The notes under the pieces are model-generated. The model was not told the DNA's origin, made no database searches, and was given only the letters and a program-made list of their open reading frames with translations. DNA of 64,000 nt from Phycisphaerales bacterium (GTDB taxonomy: Bacteria > Planctomycetota > Phycisphaerae > Phycisphaerales > UBA1924). Below are positions 54,361 to 63,202 of the stretch, piece after piece. The stretch is taken from assembly GCA_028279375.1 (NCBI GenBank), contig JANQNW010000009.1:86034-150033 (forward strand). The letters are read 5' to 3'. Every line of letters starts with the position of its first letter. Positions within the stretch are counted from its first letter, which is position 1. Position numbers and translations under genes: made by a program.

Positions 54361-56601
54361 ATGTATCACCGGAGGCTGCTCCTCCTCCTGTCGCTCATCA
54401 CGATCGGCATGTTGTTTCTGTCCGGCCAGATGACGCGTTTGACAGTCGTTCAAGGCGCTGAACTGCGCGCTGAGGCGGAAAGCCGGCTCATCAACGAACG
54501 ATGGACGCCGACCTTCCGCGGCCAGATTCTCGATCGAAAGGGGCGCATTCTCGCGCTCGATCGCCCAAGTTTCGACCTTGTCGCCGACTATCGCCTCATC
54601 ACCGGCGAATGGGCGTACAACCGCGCCGCGCGCGAGGCCCGACGTCAGAGTCGCGATGTGTGGACGTCTCTGAGCCCTTCGGAGCGCGAGCGCCGTATTC
54701 AGGAGAGGCTGCCGAAATACCTGGAACAACTCGAAGCAGTCTGGTCAGCAGTCGCGGATGTCGCCCAGGTCGATCCTGGGGAGGTCGAGCTTCGCAAGAA
54801 CAAGATCAGGTCAACGGTCGAGCGCATGGCGTCGTCCATCTGGGCGCGGCGCCTCGAAAGGGAAAGAAGGGCCGCTGCGTCGCGCGAAGTGCTCGTCGAG
54901 CTGGATGATGTCGCACGTCCAATTCGGGAGCAGAAATCCTCACACGTCATTGTGCGCGGACTGGACGATCGACGCGCCTTCCGACTACGAGCCCTGATCA
55001 ACACACTCGGCGATCTCAAGCGCGGCGACATGGAAGTCATCGACGCCGGTCAGCGCGCCTATCCGTACGAAACCATGACCGTCGCGATCGACCGATCGAC
55101 GTTCCCCGGCACGCTCGGGACCGAGGAGATGATCAACGTCGAGGTGGACGGTGTCGCAACGCACATGCTCGGTTGGATGCGCAATCGGATTTACGCTGAA
55201 GATCGTGAACGACGCCCGAGACGCGATCCGGTGACGGGCGACGTCGATCGCGGCTTCTACCGCGAGGGCGACTCCGTCGGCGCCGCCGGTCTCGAGGGCT
55301 CGCTGGAGGATCGCCTGCGAGGTCTGCGGGGCCACGTCGTCAAACGTCTGGACACGGGCGCCACCACGACGACGGAATCCGCGCGCGGCGATGACATCAC
55401 GCTCGCAATCGACATCGAGCTGCAGGCGCGCCTCCAGGCGCTGATCGACCCGGATCTTGGTCTTACGAAGGTGCAGCCATGGCATTTGCACCAGGACCTT
55501 GCGCTGGGGCATCGACTGAATTCCGCCGTCGTCGTCATCGAGATCGATTCCGGCGACATCCTGTCGATGGCGAGCCATCCCACCTTCACGCGCCGACAGA
55601 TTCAGGATGACCCTGATTCGATCTTCCGCGACCCCGTCGATCAGGCGTGGGTGAATCGACCGCTCCAGCGACCGTATCAACCTGGCTCGATCGTCAAGCC
55701 GCTCGTCCATGCCGAGATGATCAGCGCGGACCCGAAGGCGCTGGGGCGGCATATCACATGCAATGGACACTTCATCCCCGGCAGGCCGGGCATCTACCGC
55801 TGCTGGATCTACCGACCGCGCTACGGCATGACGACACACTCAGCGCAGGTCGATGGCGCCCTCTCTGTCGTCGAGGCGATCAAGCGCTCCTGCAACATCT
55901 ACTTCTACACGCTGGGAAGAGCGCTGGGCATTGAGGGGATGGTCGAGATGTATCGGCGCTACGGCGTCGGCGTCGCCTATGAGATCGGACTCTCAGGCGC
56001 GGCGCCGGGATTCCTTGGTCGTCTGGATGGGGCGCCTTTCACCAACTCTGAAGCGATCATGATGGGCATCGGACAGGGCCCCGTGAGTTGGACGCCTTTG
56101 CACGCCGCCGACGCATACGCCACGTTCGTGCGCGAGGGCGTTCGACTGCCGCCGCGTCTGGTCGTCGACGACACGCCGCGCGATCCCGTCGACCTGAATC
56201 TGCATCCGAGGGCGGTGCGCGAGGGAATCCTCGGCCTCGACGGCGCGATCAATCGCGAGGAGGGCACGGCCCATCACATCACGCACGAAGACTATTCGCG
56301 CGAGCGCATCTTCAATGTGCCGGGCGTGCGCGTACGAGGCAAGACTGGCACGGCTCAGGCTGCGCCGACGTTCTACGACCTGAAGGGCGATCTCTCCGTC
56401 AGCAAGGACAATCCGAACATCGTGCGCGCAGGCGACCACGCGTGGACAGTCGCCATCGTCGGGCCGGAGGGGAAAGCCCCGACGCACACGATCGCAGTCG
56501 TCGTCGAGCACGGCGGCAGCGGCGGACGCGTCGCCGGGCCAATCGTCAACCAGGTGGTGAAGGCCCTCGTCGATCTCGGGCTGCTCGAGGCGACGCCATG
56601 A
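54361..56601 (+). CDS. mrdA: Penicillin-binding protein 2 (elongation transpeptidase)
   Basis: Class B PBP that cross-links peptidoglycan during cell elongation with RodA. 746 residues, longer than the E. coli protein (633). One N-terminal membrane helix (LLLLLSLITIGMLFLSG), a pedestal domain beginning with [20 protein letters not shown], then the transpeptidase. Active-site motifs: Ser443-x-x-Lys446 in QPGSIVKPL, Ser510-Cys-Asn512 and Lys661-Thr-Gly-Thr. An Arg- and Glu-rich insertion of about 100 residues (about 75-205) explains the extra length. The start may also be TTG 54334, which has AGGG 6 nt upstream. ATGA overlap with rodA. Confidence 0.92.
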   Translation: MYHRRLLLLLSLITIGMLFLSGQMTRLTVVQGAELRAEAESRLINERWTPTFRGQILDRKGRILALDRPSFDLVADYRLITGEWAYNRAAREARRQSRDVWTSLSPSERERRIQERLPKYLEQLEAVWSAVADVAQVDPGEVELRKNKIRSTVERMASSIWARRLERERRAAASREVLVELDDVARPIREQKSSHVIVRGLDDRRAFRLRALINTLGDLKRGDMEVIDAGQRAYPYETMTVAIDRSTFPGTLGTEEMINVEVDGVATHMLGWMRNRIYAEDRERRPRRDPVTGDVDRGFYREGDSVGAAGLEGSLEDRLRGLRGHVVKRLDTGATTTTESARGDDITLAIDIELQARLQALIDPDLGLTKVQPWHLHQDLALGHRLNSAVVVIEIDSGDILSMASHPTFTRRQIQDDPDSIFRDPVDQAWVNRPLQRPYQPGSIVKPLVHAEMISADPKALGRHITCNGHFIPGRPGIYRCWIYRPRYGMTTHSAQVDGALSVVEAIKRSCNIYFYTLGRALGIEGMVEMYRRYGVGVAYEIGLSGAAPGFLGRLDGAPFTNSEAIMMGIGQGPVSWTPLHAADAYATFVREGVRLPPRLVVDDTPRDPVDLNLHPRAVREGILGLDGAINREEGTAHHITHEDYSRERIFNVPGVRVRGKTGTAQAAPTFYDLKGDLSVSKDNPNIVRAGDHAWTVAIVGPEGKAPTHTIAVVVEHGGSGGRVAGPIVNQVVKALVDLGLLEATP

Positions 56602-57845
56602 CGATGCTTGCGCCGACACCCAAGCCGCAGGAACGATCGTTCACTGGAGAGCTCTTCCGCGCTGCGCCCGCCAATCGAATCCCGAAGGTGCACTTTCGCA
56701 CACCGGCGTGGCTCTGTCTGGGAAGCGCCATCGGGCTCGCCGCCCTCGGTGTGTACTGCATCAACGTCACCGAAGGACTTGAAGCCGGTGTCGTAAGCGC
56801 CCTCGCAATCAAGCAGATCATTCTCCTGACGGTCGGGGTCGTCGCCGGCGCCTTGGTCGCGTTCCCGCACTTCAAACTGATCGGAGCGCTGACGCCGCAA
56901 CTTGCGATCGCTGTATTGGCGCTGCTTGTCTTCCTGCTTATTCCGTTCGTTCCCGATTTCCTTGTGACGCCGCGCAACGGCGCTCGGCGCTGGATCAATC
57001 TCGTCATCACGGATTTCCAGCCGAGCGAACTCGCGAAGATCGTCTACGTGCTCGCCGTGGCGCGCTACCTGCGATTCCGCAAGAACCACCGCATGTTCCT
57101 TGGTCTCGCGCCGCCGGCGATCATCACGTTCGTGCCGATGGCGCTGATTCTCGTCGAGCCGGATCTCGGCACGGCGCTGCTCTTCCTGCCCACGCTCTTC
57201 GCCATGCTCATCGCGGCGGGCGCCAAGCTGAAGCACCTGCTCTTCGTCGTGATCGTGGCCGGGGCGATGGCGCCCGCGATGTACCCGCTCCTGCAGCCTC
57301 ACCAGAAAGACCGGATTCAGGCGATGGTGCATCAGCTCAAGGGCGACAAGAGCCAGGCCGACGGCATCAACTACCAGGGCTATCGCGCGATGACCCTCGC
57401 CGGCGCCGGCGGCGTCTCTGGTATGGATGCCTCTCGCAGCCGAGCCGTCGTCCACTTCAACGCGCTGCCCGAAGATCACAACGACATGATCTTCGCCGTG
57501 ATATCCAACCGATTCGGTCTCGTCGGCGGCGTGGCGACGCTCTGCTTGTATCTCATCTGGATCATCGGGGCCCTCTGGTCGGCGGCGCTCTGCCGGGATC
57601 CTTTCGGGCGCTTGCTCATCGTCGGTCTGACCGCGATGATCGCCACGCAGATGACGATCAACATCGGCATGACGATCGGACTCCTCCCGATCACAGGCAT
57701 GACGCTGCCATTCGTCAGCGCCGGCGGCTCGAGCCTTCTCTCAGCGTTCCTCATGACAGGACTTGTCTTCAATGTCGCGATCCGACGACCCGACTACCTC
57801 CAGCGCAAGTCCTTCGAGTTCGATGAGGGAGATTCAGTCGGCTGA
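56598..57845 (+). CDS. rodA: SEDS peptidoglycan polymerase RodA/FtsW family
   Basis: Glycosyltransferase of the SEDS family that polymerises lipid II, here paired with PBP2. 415 residues with about ten helices. Marks: NGARRWINL, DFQPSELAKIVYVLAVARYL, LILVEPDLGTALLFLP with the catalytic-type Asp, and the C-terminal NIGMTIGLLPITGMTLPFVSAGGSSLL. Pairing with mrdA by a 4-nt overlap supports RodA rather than FtsW. The rsmG start lies within its last 23 nt. Confidence 0.94.
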   Translation: MTMLAPTPKPQERSFTGELFRAAPANRIPKVHFRTPAWLCLGSAIGLAALGVYCINVTEGLEAGVVSALAIKQIILLTVGVVAGALVAFPHFKLIGALTPQLAIAVLALLVFLLIPFVPDFLVTPRNGARRWINLVITDFQPSELAKIVYVLAVARYLRFRKNHRMFLGLAPPAIITFVPMALILVEPDLGTALLFLPTLFAMLIAAGAKLKHLLFVVIVAGAMAPAMYPLLQPHQKDRIQAMVHQLKGDKSQADGINYQGYRAMTLAGAGGVSGMDASRSRAVVHFNALPEDHNDMIFAVISNRFGLVGGVATLCLYLIWIIGALWSAALCRDPFGRLLIVGLTAMIATQMTINIGMTIGLLPITGMTLPFVSAGGSSLLSAFLMTGLVFNVAIRRPDYLQRKSFEFDEGDSVG

Positions 57846-58578
57846 TCGCTCATACCCGGCCCCGCCGAGGCTCTTTCACGAACGCACTCGGGATCTTGGC
57901 ATTGAGTTCGAGGAAGGTGATCTCGAGCAGTTCGCCGCGTATCTCGCGCTTCTTCGCGCGGGCAATACAATCTGCAATCTGACATCGATCGACGATCCCG
58001 ACGACGCGTGGATCCGTCACGTATTTGACTCGCTCACGCTCATGAGCTTGCTGGCGGAGCTTCCCTCCGGCGCCCGCGTCATCGACGTCGGCAGCGGGGG
58101 CGGGGCGCCGGCGCTGCCGCTGGCGATCGCCCTGCCGGATCTGGATTTCACGCTCATCGAATCAACAGGCAAGAAGTCGGAGTTCCTGCTGAATGCAGCT
58201 CAGGCGCTGGGTCTCGGCAACGTGCGGGTGATCAGCGATCGCGCCGAGACGCTCGGCCAGATGCACAAGGAGCATCGCGAGAAGTACGACGCAGCGACCG
58301 CGCGCGCCCTCGGGCCACTGCGTGTCGCGTCGGAGTTGCTGCTTCCTTTCGTGAGAGTCGGTGGCCTGGCGCTCTTCATCAAGGGCCAGCGCGCCGGTGA
58401 GGAGCTTGAGGAGGCGAAGCAGGCAATGCATCTCCTTCATGCGGCCTGCTCTGGCGTCATCGACACGCCCACGGGCCGGATCGTCGTCCTCGAGAAGCTC
58501 AGGCCGACGCCGCGCCTCTATCCGCGAAGGCCGGGAGAGCCGAAGCGCGCGCCGCTTGGCGCCGAAGCCGCCCGCTAA
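57823..58578 (+). CDS. rsmG: 16S rRNA (guanine-527-N7) methyltransferase
   Basis: RsmG (GidB) methylates G527 of 16S rRNA; loss gives low-level streptomycin resistance in other bacteria. 251 residues: WIRHVFDSLTL, SAM motif I VIDVGSGGGAPALPLAI, LIESTGKKSEFL, ATARALGPL. The start is ATG 57823, inside the end of rodA; an upstream ATG at 57763 would add a Ser-rich stretch with no parallel in the family. Third gene of the mrdA-rodA-rsmG unit. The C-terminus is basic and Pro-rich. Confidence 0.93.
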   Translation: MREIQSADRSYPAPPRLFHERTRDLGIEFEEGDLEQFAAYLALLRAGNTICNLTSIDDPDDAWIRHVFDSLTLMSLLAELPSGARVIDVGSGGGAPALPLAIALPDLDFTLIESTGKKSEFLLNAAQALGLGNVRVISDRAETLGQMHKEHREKYDAATARALGPLRVASELLLPFVRVGGLALFIKGQRAGEELEEAKQAMHLLHAACSGVIDTPTGRIVVLEKLRPTPRLYPRRPGEPKRAPLGAEAAR

Positions 58579-58581
58579 ACT
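58576..58581 (+). promoter_or_regulatory. Candidate -10 box for DinG-type helicase gene
   Basis: TAAACT, overlapping the rsmG stop codon, 40 nt before ATG 58622. Confidence 0.4.
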
Positions 58582-58621
58582 TGCGCTTTCGAGCATTCTC
58601 TGAGGAAGTCTCTCGCCGCGC

Positions 58622-60652
58622 ATGTCCCTGAGCATCCATGACATTTTCTCCACCGACGGCCCGATCGCCCGGATCGTCGGCGACGCCTATGAATCGCGCG
58701 GCCAGCAGGTGCGTATGAGTGAGGCGGTTGAGCGCGCGATGGAACAGCGTGGGCGTCTCCTCGTCGAAGCGGGAACCGGTGTAGGAAAATCATTCGCCTA
58801 TCTCGCGCCGGCGATGCTCCGGGCGGCTGAATCCGGTGAGCGCGTGGTCATCGCCACGAACACGATCGCGCTCCAGGAACAGCTCCTCAAGAAGGATGTC
58901 CCGCTTCTTCGCAGGGCGCTTGATCTCGACGAGGAGACGCTCCGTGTCGCCCTCGTCAAAGGCAGAGGCAACTATCTCTCCGTGAGGCGTCTCGAACTCG
59001 CGTCGAAGCGCAAGGACAGAATCTTCGCCGGTGATGCGTCGCTGCGTTCGCTGCACGTCATTGAAGACTGGGCGTATTCAACAGAGGATGGCACGCTCTC
59101 GACGCTGCCACAGTTGGAGCGCCCGGGTGTCTGGGAGCGCGTCCAGTCGGACTCCGGCAACTGCATGGGCCGTCGATGTCCACGCTACGAGCAGTGCTTC
59201 TACCAGGCCGCGCGCAAGGAAATGGAGCAGGCCAATCTCCTGATCTGCAATCACGCGATCTTCTTTGCTGATCTTGCGCTGCGTCGAGCCGAGGTCGGTT
59301 TCATTCCTCCGTATGAGCACGTCGTGCTCGACGAAGCGCATGCCGCGGAGGATGTCGCCAGCGACTACTTCGGCGCCACAGTTTCGGAAGGCGCCGTGCG
59401 CTCGCTGCTCGGAACGCTTCATCACGCCAGACGACACAAGGGATTCATCGATCAACTCGTGCTGCAGGACGGTGATACGGAGGCGATTGATCAGACGATC
59501 CGATTGACGCTTGACGCCCAGGACGCCGCAGACCGGTTCTTCCAGAGCGTCGTTGATCTCGTGGAACGGCAGGGAAGCGGCGCGGATCAGACGGTTCGCG
59601 TGCCGGAAGCGGCGACGTTCGAGAATCCACTGACGCCGAAGCTCAAGGAGCTTGGAATTCGTCTGAAGCGCCTTCGGGAACGCGTGCAGTTCGAGGAGGA
59701 TCGATTCGAGCTCAACGCGTACGCCGAGCGCGCCGCGATGCTGGCGGCAAGCGCCGAGGCGCTCGTCGATCAATCGATCGAGGGATGCGTCTATTGGGCG
59801 GAGGCGGGATCTCGAAGCGCACGACGTCGACGCGTGCGTCTGGCGTGCTCGCCGATTGATGTCGCGCCCATCCTGCGTGAAGCGCTCTTCGGACAGGAAG
59901 CAAGCGTGACGCTCACATCCGCCACGATGACCACCGGCGCCGACAGCTTCGACCACATCTCATCGCGCCTCGGCTGCGACGACGCGGAGTCACTCGCGGT
60001 CGGGAGCCCGTTCGACCACGCCAGCCAGGCGGAGTTGCTCGTGGATGAGACCATGCCTGATCCCCGCCATCAGGCGTATCCGGAGGAACTGGCGAGGCGC
60101 ATCGTCCGAAGTATCGAAGAGACGGACGGCGGCGCGTTCGTGCTCTTCACGAGCCTCGCGACCATGCGCGCCGCGGCAGATCGCGTGGAAGAGCCCCTTC
60201 GCCAGGCGATGCATCCGCTTCTCGTCCAGGGGCGCGACGGCGATCGCGCCGCGCTCGTCGAGCGATTTCTCGAGGACGATCGCAGCGTCCTCTTCGGCGT
60301 CTCCACGTTCTGGCAGGGCGTCGACGTGCGCGGGCGCAATCTCCGAAACGTCATCATCACGCGCCTGCCATTCGAGCCGCCCGGCAGGCCGCTCACCGAG
60401 GCGCGCCTCGAGCGCGTGCAGGAGCAGGGGGGGCATCCATTCATGGACGATTCACTGCCGCGCGCCGTGATTCGCTTCAAGCAGGGCTTCGGCAGGCTCA
60501 TTCGCAGCGCCGAGGACTTCGGCCGCGTCGTCGTGCTCGATCCGCGCATCGTGACGAAGCCTTACGGCAAGCGTTTCATCAGGGCGCTCCCGGAGGGACT
60601 ACCGATCGTGCGCATGTCCGGCGAACAGTCGGATGAGGCGTCGTCGTCTTAA
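58622..60652 (+). CDS. DinG-type ATP-dependent DNA helicase
   Basis: Superfamily 2 helicase of the XPD/DinG family, 676 residues. Walker A EAGTGVGKS (about 49-57), the Fe-S cluster region with GNCMGRRCPRYEQCFYQ and a fourth Cys in LICNHAIF (about 179-214), DEAH box VLDEAHAAED, then helicase motifs LTSATMTTG, SVLFGVSTFWQGVDVRG and the final FKQGFGRLIRSAEDFGRVVVLDPR. All four cysteines for a 4Fe-4S cluster are present. Role by family: unwinding of recombination or R-loop intermediates. In E. coli dinG is under LexA control; no palindrome like that near recA is seen here. Confidence 0.92.
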   Translation: MSLSIHDIFSTDGPIARIVGDAYESRGQQVRMSEAVERAMEQRGRLLVEAGTGVGKSFAYLAPAMLRAAESGERVVIATNTIALQEQLLKKDVPLLRRALDLDEETLRVALVKGRGNYLSVRRLELASKRKDRIFAGDASLRSLHVIEDWAYSTEDGTLSTLPQLERPGVWERVQSDSGNCMGRRCPRYEQCFYQAARKEMEQANLLICNHAIFFADLALRRAEVGFIPPYEHVVLDEAHAAEDVASDYFGATVSEGAVRSLLGTLHHARRHKGFIDQLVLQDGDTEAIDQTIRLTLDAQDAADRFFQSVVDLVERQGSGADQTVRVPEAATFENPLTPKLKELGIRLKRLRERVQFEEDRFELNAYAERAAMLAASAEALVDQSIEGCVYWAEAGSRSARRRRVRLACSPIDVAPILREALFGQEASVTLTSATMTTGADSFDHISSRLGCDDAESLAVGSPFDHASQAELLVDETMPDPRHQAYPEELARRIVRSIEETDGGAFVLFTSLATMRAAADRVEEPLRQAMHPLLVQGRDGDRAALVERFLEDDRSVLFGVSTFWQGVDVRGRNLRNVIITRLPFEPPGRPLTEARLERVQEQGGHPFMDDSLPRAVIRFKQGFGRLIRSAEDFGRVVVLDPRIVTKPYGKRFIRALPEGLPIVRMSGEQSDEASSS

Positions 60653-60657
60653 CGAAA

Positions 60658-60686
60658 CAGCCCCCGGCAGAAGGCGCCGGGGGCTG
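60658..60686 (-). terminator. Terminator between convergent helicase and P-domain genes
   Basis: Perfect 11-bp stem CAGCCCCCGGC/GCCGGGGGCTG, 7-nt loop. On the minus strand TTT follows; on the plus strand no T-run. Possibly acts both ways. Confidence 0.7.
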
Positions 60687-60719
60687 TGAGTATGTGTTCA
60701 GGATTCTGTCGAACCAGGC

Positions 60720-61388
60720 TCAGTCGTCGCGACGACGGCGGACTGCGAAGACGCCGCAGAGACCGGCAGCGCCGAGACCGACGCCGGACGGCAGCGGAAT
60801 CATCTCCATCTGCATGTCGCCGCGGAGCGAGAGCGTCCAGCTGCGAAGAGCGCCGGAGTCGCCGGACGCGTTGTCGGAGATCGTGAGTTTCCAATCGCCC
60901 GCCGAGGACTCGCCGTCGAAATCTGAAAGAGATGAGGCGCCGCCATCGACCGTGGTCGGGAAGTAGTTCCCGCCTGCGATGACACCGGCTCCGGTGGCCG
61001 CCGCTTCCGCCCACAGGTCACCTGTAAAGGCGTCATTGAAACTGTAGTCGGCGCCGTAGTCCGAAGAGTCGCCGAATCCCGAGTCGCCGGTGCGGCCGAC
61101 ACGATGCACCAGGTCGACCTCGGTGCCGGTGTCCACGTGCTCCAGCGTGATAATCAGATCGCCGGCCCATGTATGCGTGAGATCGTTCAGCGTGACCGTG
61201 ATGTCCGAGATCTCAAAGTCATCGGTCACGGTGATCGTGCTGCAGAAGATGTCGTCATCGGTTCCTGAGCCGCCCGTGCCGACCGGGGGAAGCCCTCCGC
61301 CGTCGCCGTCCATGTCGACGGAACCGGCGCTAGCGCTCATCGCGATCGCGAGGCCGGCGGCGCCGACCAGTGCATGATGCAGTTTCAT
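60720..61388 (-). CDS. Secreted P-domain protein with C-terminal sorting tail
   Basis: 222-residue exported protein: signal peptide (LVGAAGLAIAMSASA, about 22), a Gly/Asp-rich stretch, and a proprotein-convertase P domain of about 130 residues (DITVTLNDLTHTWAGDLIITLEHVDTG and WKLTISDNASGDSGALRSWTLSL are typical beta strands). It ends with PLPSGVGLGAAGL, a hydrophobic helix and RRRRDD, a PEP-CTERM-like sorting signal as common in planctomycetes. P domains usually sit beside a peptidase; here the domain stands alone. ATG 61388 has GGAG at 7 nt; the upstream open frame to 61535 is not protein-like. Confidence 0.82.
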   Translation of the reverse strand: MKLHHALVGAAGLAIAMSASAGSVDMDGDGGGLPPVGTGGSGTDDDIFCSTITVTDDFEISDITVTLNDLTHTWAGDLIITLEHVDTGTEVDLVHRVGRTGDSGFGDSSDYGADYSFNDAFTGDLWAEAAATGAGVIAGGNYFPTTVDGGASSLSDFDGESSAGDWKLTISDNASGDSGALRSWTLSLRGDMQMEMIPLPSGVGLGAAGLCGVFAVRRRRDD

Positions 61389-61735
61389 TCTCTTTCTCCA
61401 ATCCCCGCGCCGCCCGTGCGCAACGACCGCCGGCGCGACTGCGTCAATTCCACGAGTTCCCTTTCGAGGCGCTGCGTCCCCTGTGCGTAAGAGACGCCGC
61501 CACTCCATGAATGCCACACGGGTTGGGTGATGCAAGTTCTTTCGGGTAAACGACTTATGATCGCTCGCGCGGTCGCTCGGCGCGTCGATTTCCGGACGCC
61601 TGCGTTCCGTGGAGGAAGGCTGCTGGCTTTCGGTCCCCGGCTGGGTTTCCGGCCCGGCACGCCTTTTCGGACCCGCCGCTATCCTTGGCGATTCAATCGA
61701 CGAAGAACGATTCGAACAGGAGTCAGAATCACGTC
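61389..61735. other. Divergent region between P-domain gene and phosphomannomutase
   Basis: 347 nt with no supported gene. On the plus strand TATCCT (61680-61685) is the best -10 for the phosphomannomutase gene, and TATGAT (61556-61561) is another. A short open plus-strand frame (61527-61793) is rich in Arg and looks spurious. Confidence 0.45.
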
Positions 61736-63154
61736 ATGCTCGGCAATGTCTTCAAGGCTTACGACGTCAGAAGCACCTATCCCGATCCGTTGAATGAGGC
61801 GCTCGCATGGCGCATCGGCGCCGGATGCGCGCTGCATCTGCTCGAGGACGCCGCGAGATCCGGCGATCGGACGCCGATGTTGCAGAACATCGTCGTCGGA
61901 CGCGACATGCGTCTGTCGAGCCCGAGTCTCTCAAGGAGTCTGATCGAGGGCATCACAGAAGGCGGGGCGAGCGTCGTCGATGTCGGCGTCGTCGATACCC
62001 CGTTCGTGTACTTCGCTGTCAACCACCTCGACTGCGCCGGTGGCGTGATGAACACCGCCAGTCACAATCCGCCGCAGTACAACGGCTTCAAGATCTCCAA
62101 GCGTCACGCGAAACCGGTCGGCGCTGACACCGGTCTCGATGAGATCCGCAGGCGCGCCGCCATGGCCGACAAGACGCGCAAGACACCGATCTCCGAGAAG
62201 ATCGGACGCGTCGAACAGCGCGATCTCTGGGACGCCTACGCCCAGCACGTGCTCTCATTTCTGGATCTCGGAGGTCGCAGTCTGAAAGTCGTCGTGGACG
62301 CGTCCAATGGAATGGCCGGAACTGCCGTGCCGAAAGTCTTCGGTCCCCGCGGCGATGCCATCGACGGGCTCGAAATCGTCGAGCTCTACTTCGAGAACGA
62401 CAAGGGCGAGTTCGTGCATCCGCCAGATCCGCTCGTCAAGGCGAATCTCCGCGACCTCCAGGAGACGGTCCGGCGCGAGAAGGCCGATCTCGGCCTCTGC
62501 TTCGATGGCGACGGGGATCGCTGCATGGTCGTCGACGAGCGCGGCGAGATCGTCGGCTGTGATCATCTCACGGCCTGGCTCGCAGGCGCTTTCCTCGCGA
62601 AGAATCCGGGCGCCGCGATCGCGTATGACCTGCGCTCGAGCAAATCGGTGGAGGAAGCGATTCGATTCGCCGGCGGCAAGCCCGTGCGCGGGCGCGTCGG
62701 GCACGTCTTCATGAAGGCTGCGCTCGCCGAGACAGGCGCCGTCTTCGGTGGGGAACTCTCGGGGCATTTCTATTTCCGCGACAACTTCAACTGTGACTCG
62801 GGTCTGATCGCGATGGCGACGACGCTCAGTGCGCTGGCCGCGTCCGGAAAACGGATGAGCGAGGTGATCGCGCCGATGGCCGCATATCCGCAGTCCGGGG
62901 AGATCAACTTCAACGTCGAAGACAAGGACGGCGCGCTCGCGGCGCTCGAGGAGACGTATGGAGCGCGCGGCGATCTCGACGATCTCGACGGCCTCACCAT
63001 CGACTGCTTCGAGAATGAGGGCTGGTGGTGCAATGTCCGCAAGAGCAACACCGAGCCGCTGCTGCGACTCAATGCCGAAGCGCGAACGCAGGATCTGCTC
63101 GATGCAGTCGTCGAAGACATCTCGCCGATGCTCGGTGAGATGGTGGCGCACTAG
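61736..63154 (+). CDS. Phosphomannomutase/phosphoglucomutase
   Basis: Alpha-D-phosphohexomutase of 472 residues, interconverting 1- and 6-phosphates of mannose or glucose for sugar-nucleotide synthesis. Four domains: FKAYDVRSTYPDP and active-site Ser in MNTASHNPPQYNG (domain 1), metal site DGDGDRC (domain 2), sugar-specificity loop GGELSGHFYF (domain 3), phosphate-binding RKSNTEPLLRLNAEA (domain 4). The GELSGH form is typical of PMM/PGM. ATG 61736 is preferred over the open frame to 61685. A downstream ATPase gene follows after 48 nt. Confidence 0.93.
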   Translation: MLGNVFKAYDVRSTYPDPLNEALAWRIGAGCALHLLEDAARSGDRTPMLQNIVVGRDMRLSSPSLSRSLIEGITEGGASVVDVGVVDTPFVYFAVNHLDCAGGVMNTASHNPPQYNGFKISKRHAKPVGADTGLDEIRRRAAMADKTRKTPISEKIGRVEQRDLWDAYAQHVLSFLDLGGRSLKVVVDASNGMAGTAVPKVFGPRGDAIDGLEIVELYFENDKGEFVHPPDPLVKANLRDLQETVRREKADLGLCFDGDGDRCMVVDERGEIVGCDHLTAWLAGAFLAKNPGAAIAYDLRSSKSVEEAIRFAGGKPVRGRVGHVFMKAALAETGAVFGGELSGHFYFRDNFNCDSGLIAMATTLSALAASGKRMSEVIAPMAAYPQSGEINFNVEDKDGALAALEETYGARGDLDDLDGLTIDCFENEGWWCNVRKSNTEPLLRLNAEARTQDLLDAVVEDISPMLGEMVAH

Positions 63155-63157
63155 AAT
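63152..63157 (+). promoter_or_regulatory. Candidate -10 box for partial ATPase gene
   Basis: TAGAAT, overlapping the phosphomannomutase stop, 45 nt before ATG 63203. Confidence 0.4.
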
Positions 63158-63202
63158 CGACCGGCCTGCGTCGTCCAAATCCGGAGCAGATCGAGACACG
63201 GC

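Noticed and set aside
61527..61793. 88-codon Arg-rich plus-strand frame before the phosphomannomutase gene
   Set aside because: No ribosome site, composition unlike the other proteins, overlaps the real start.
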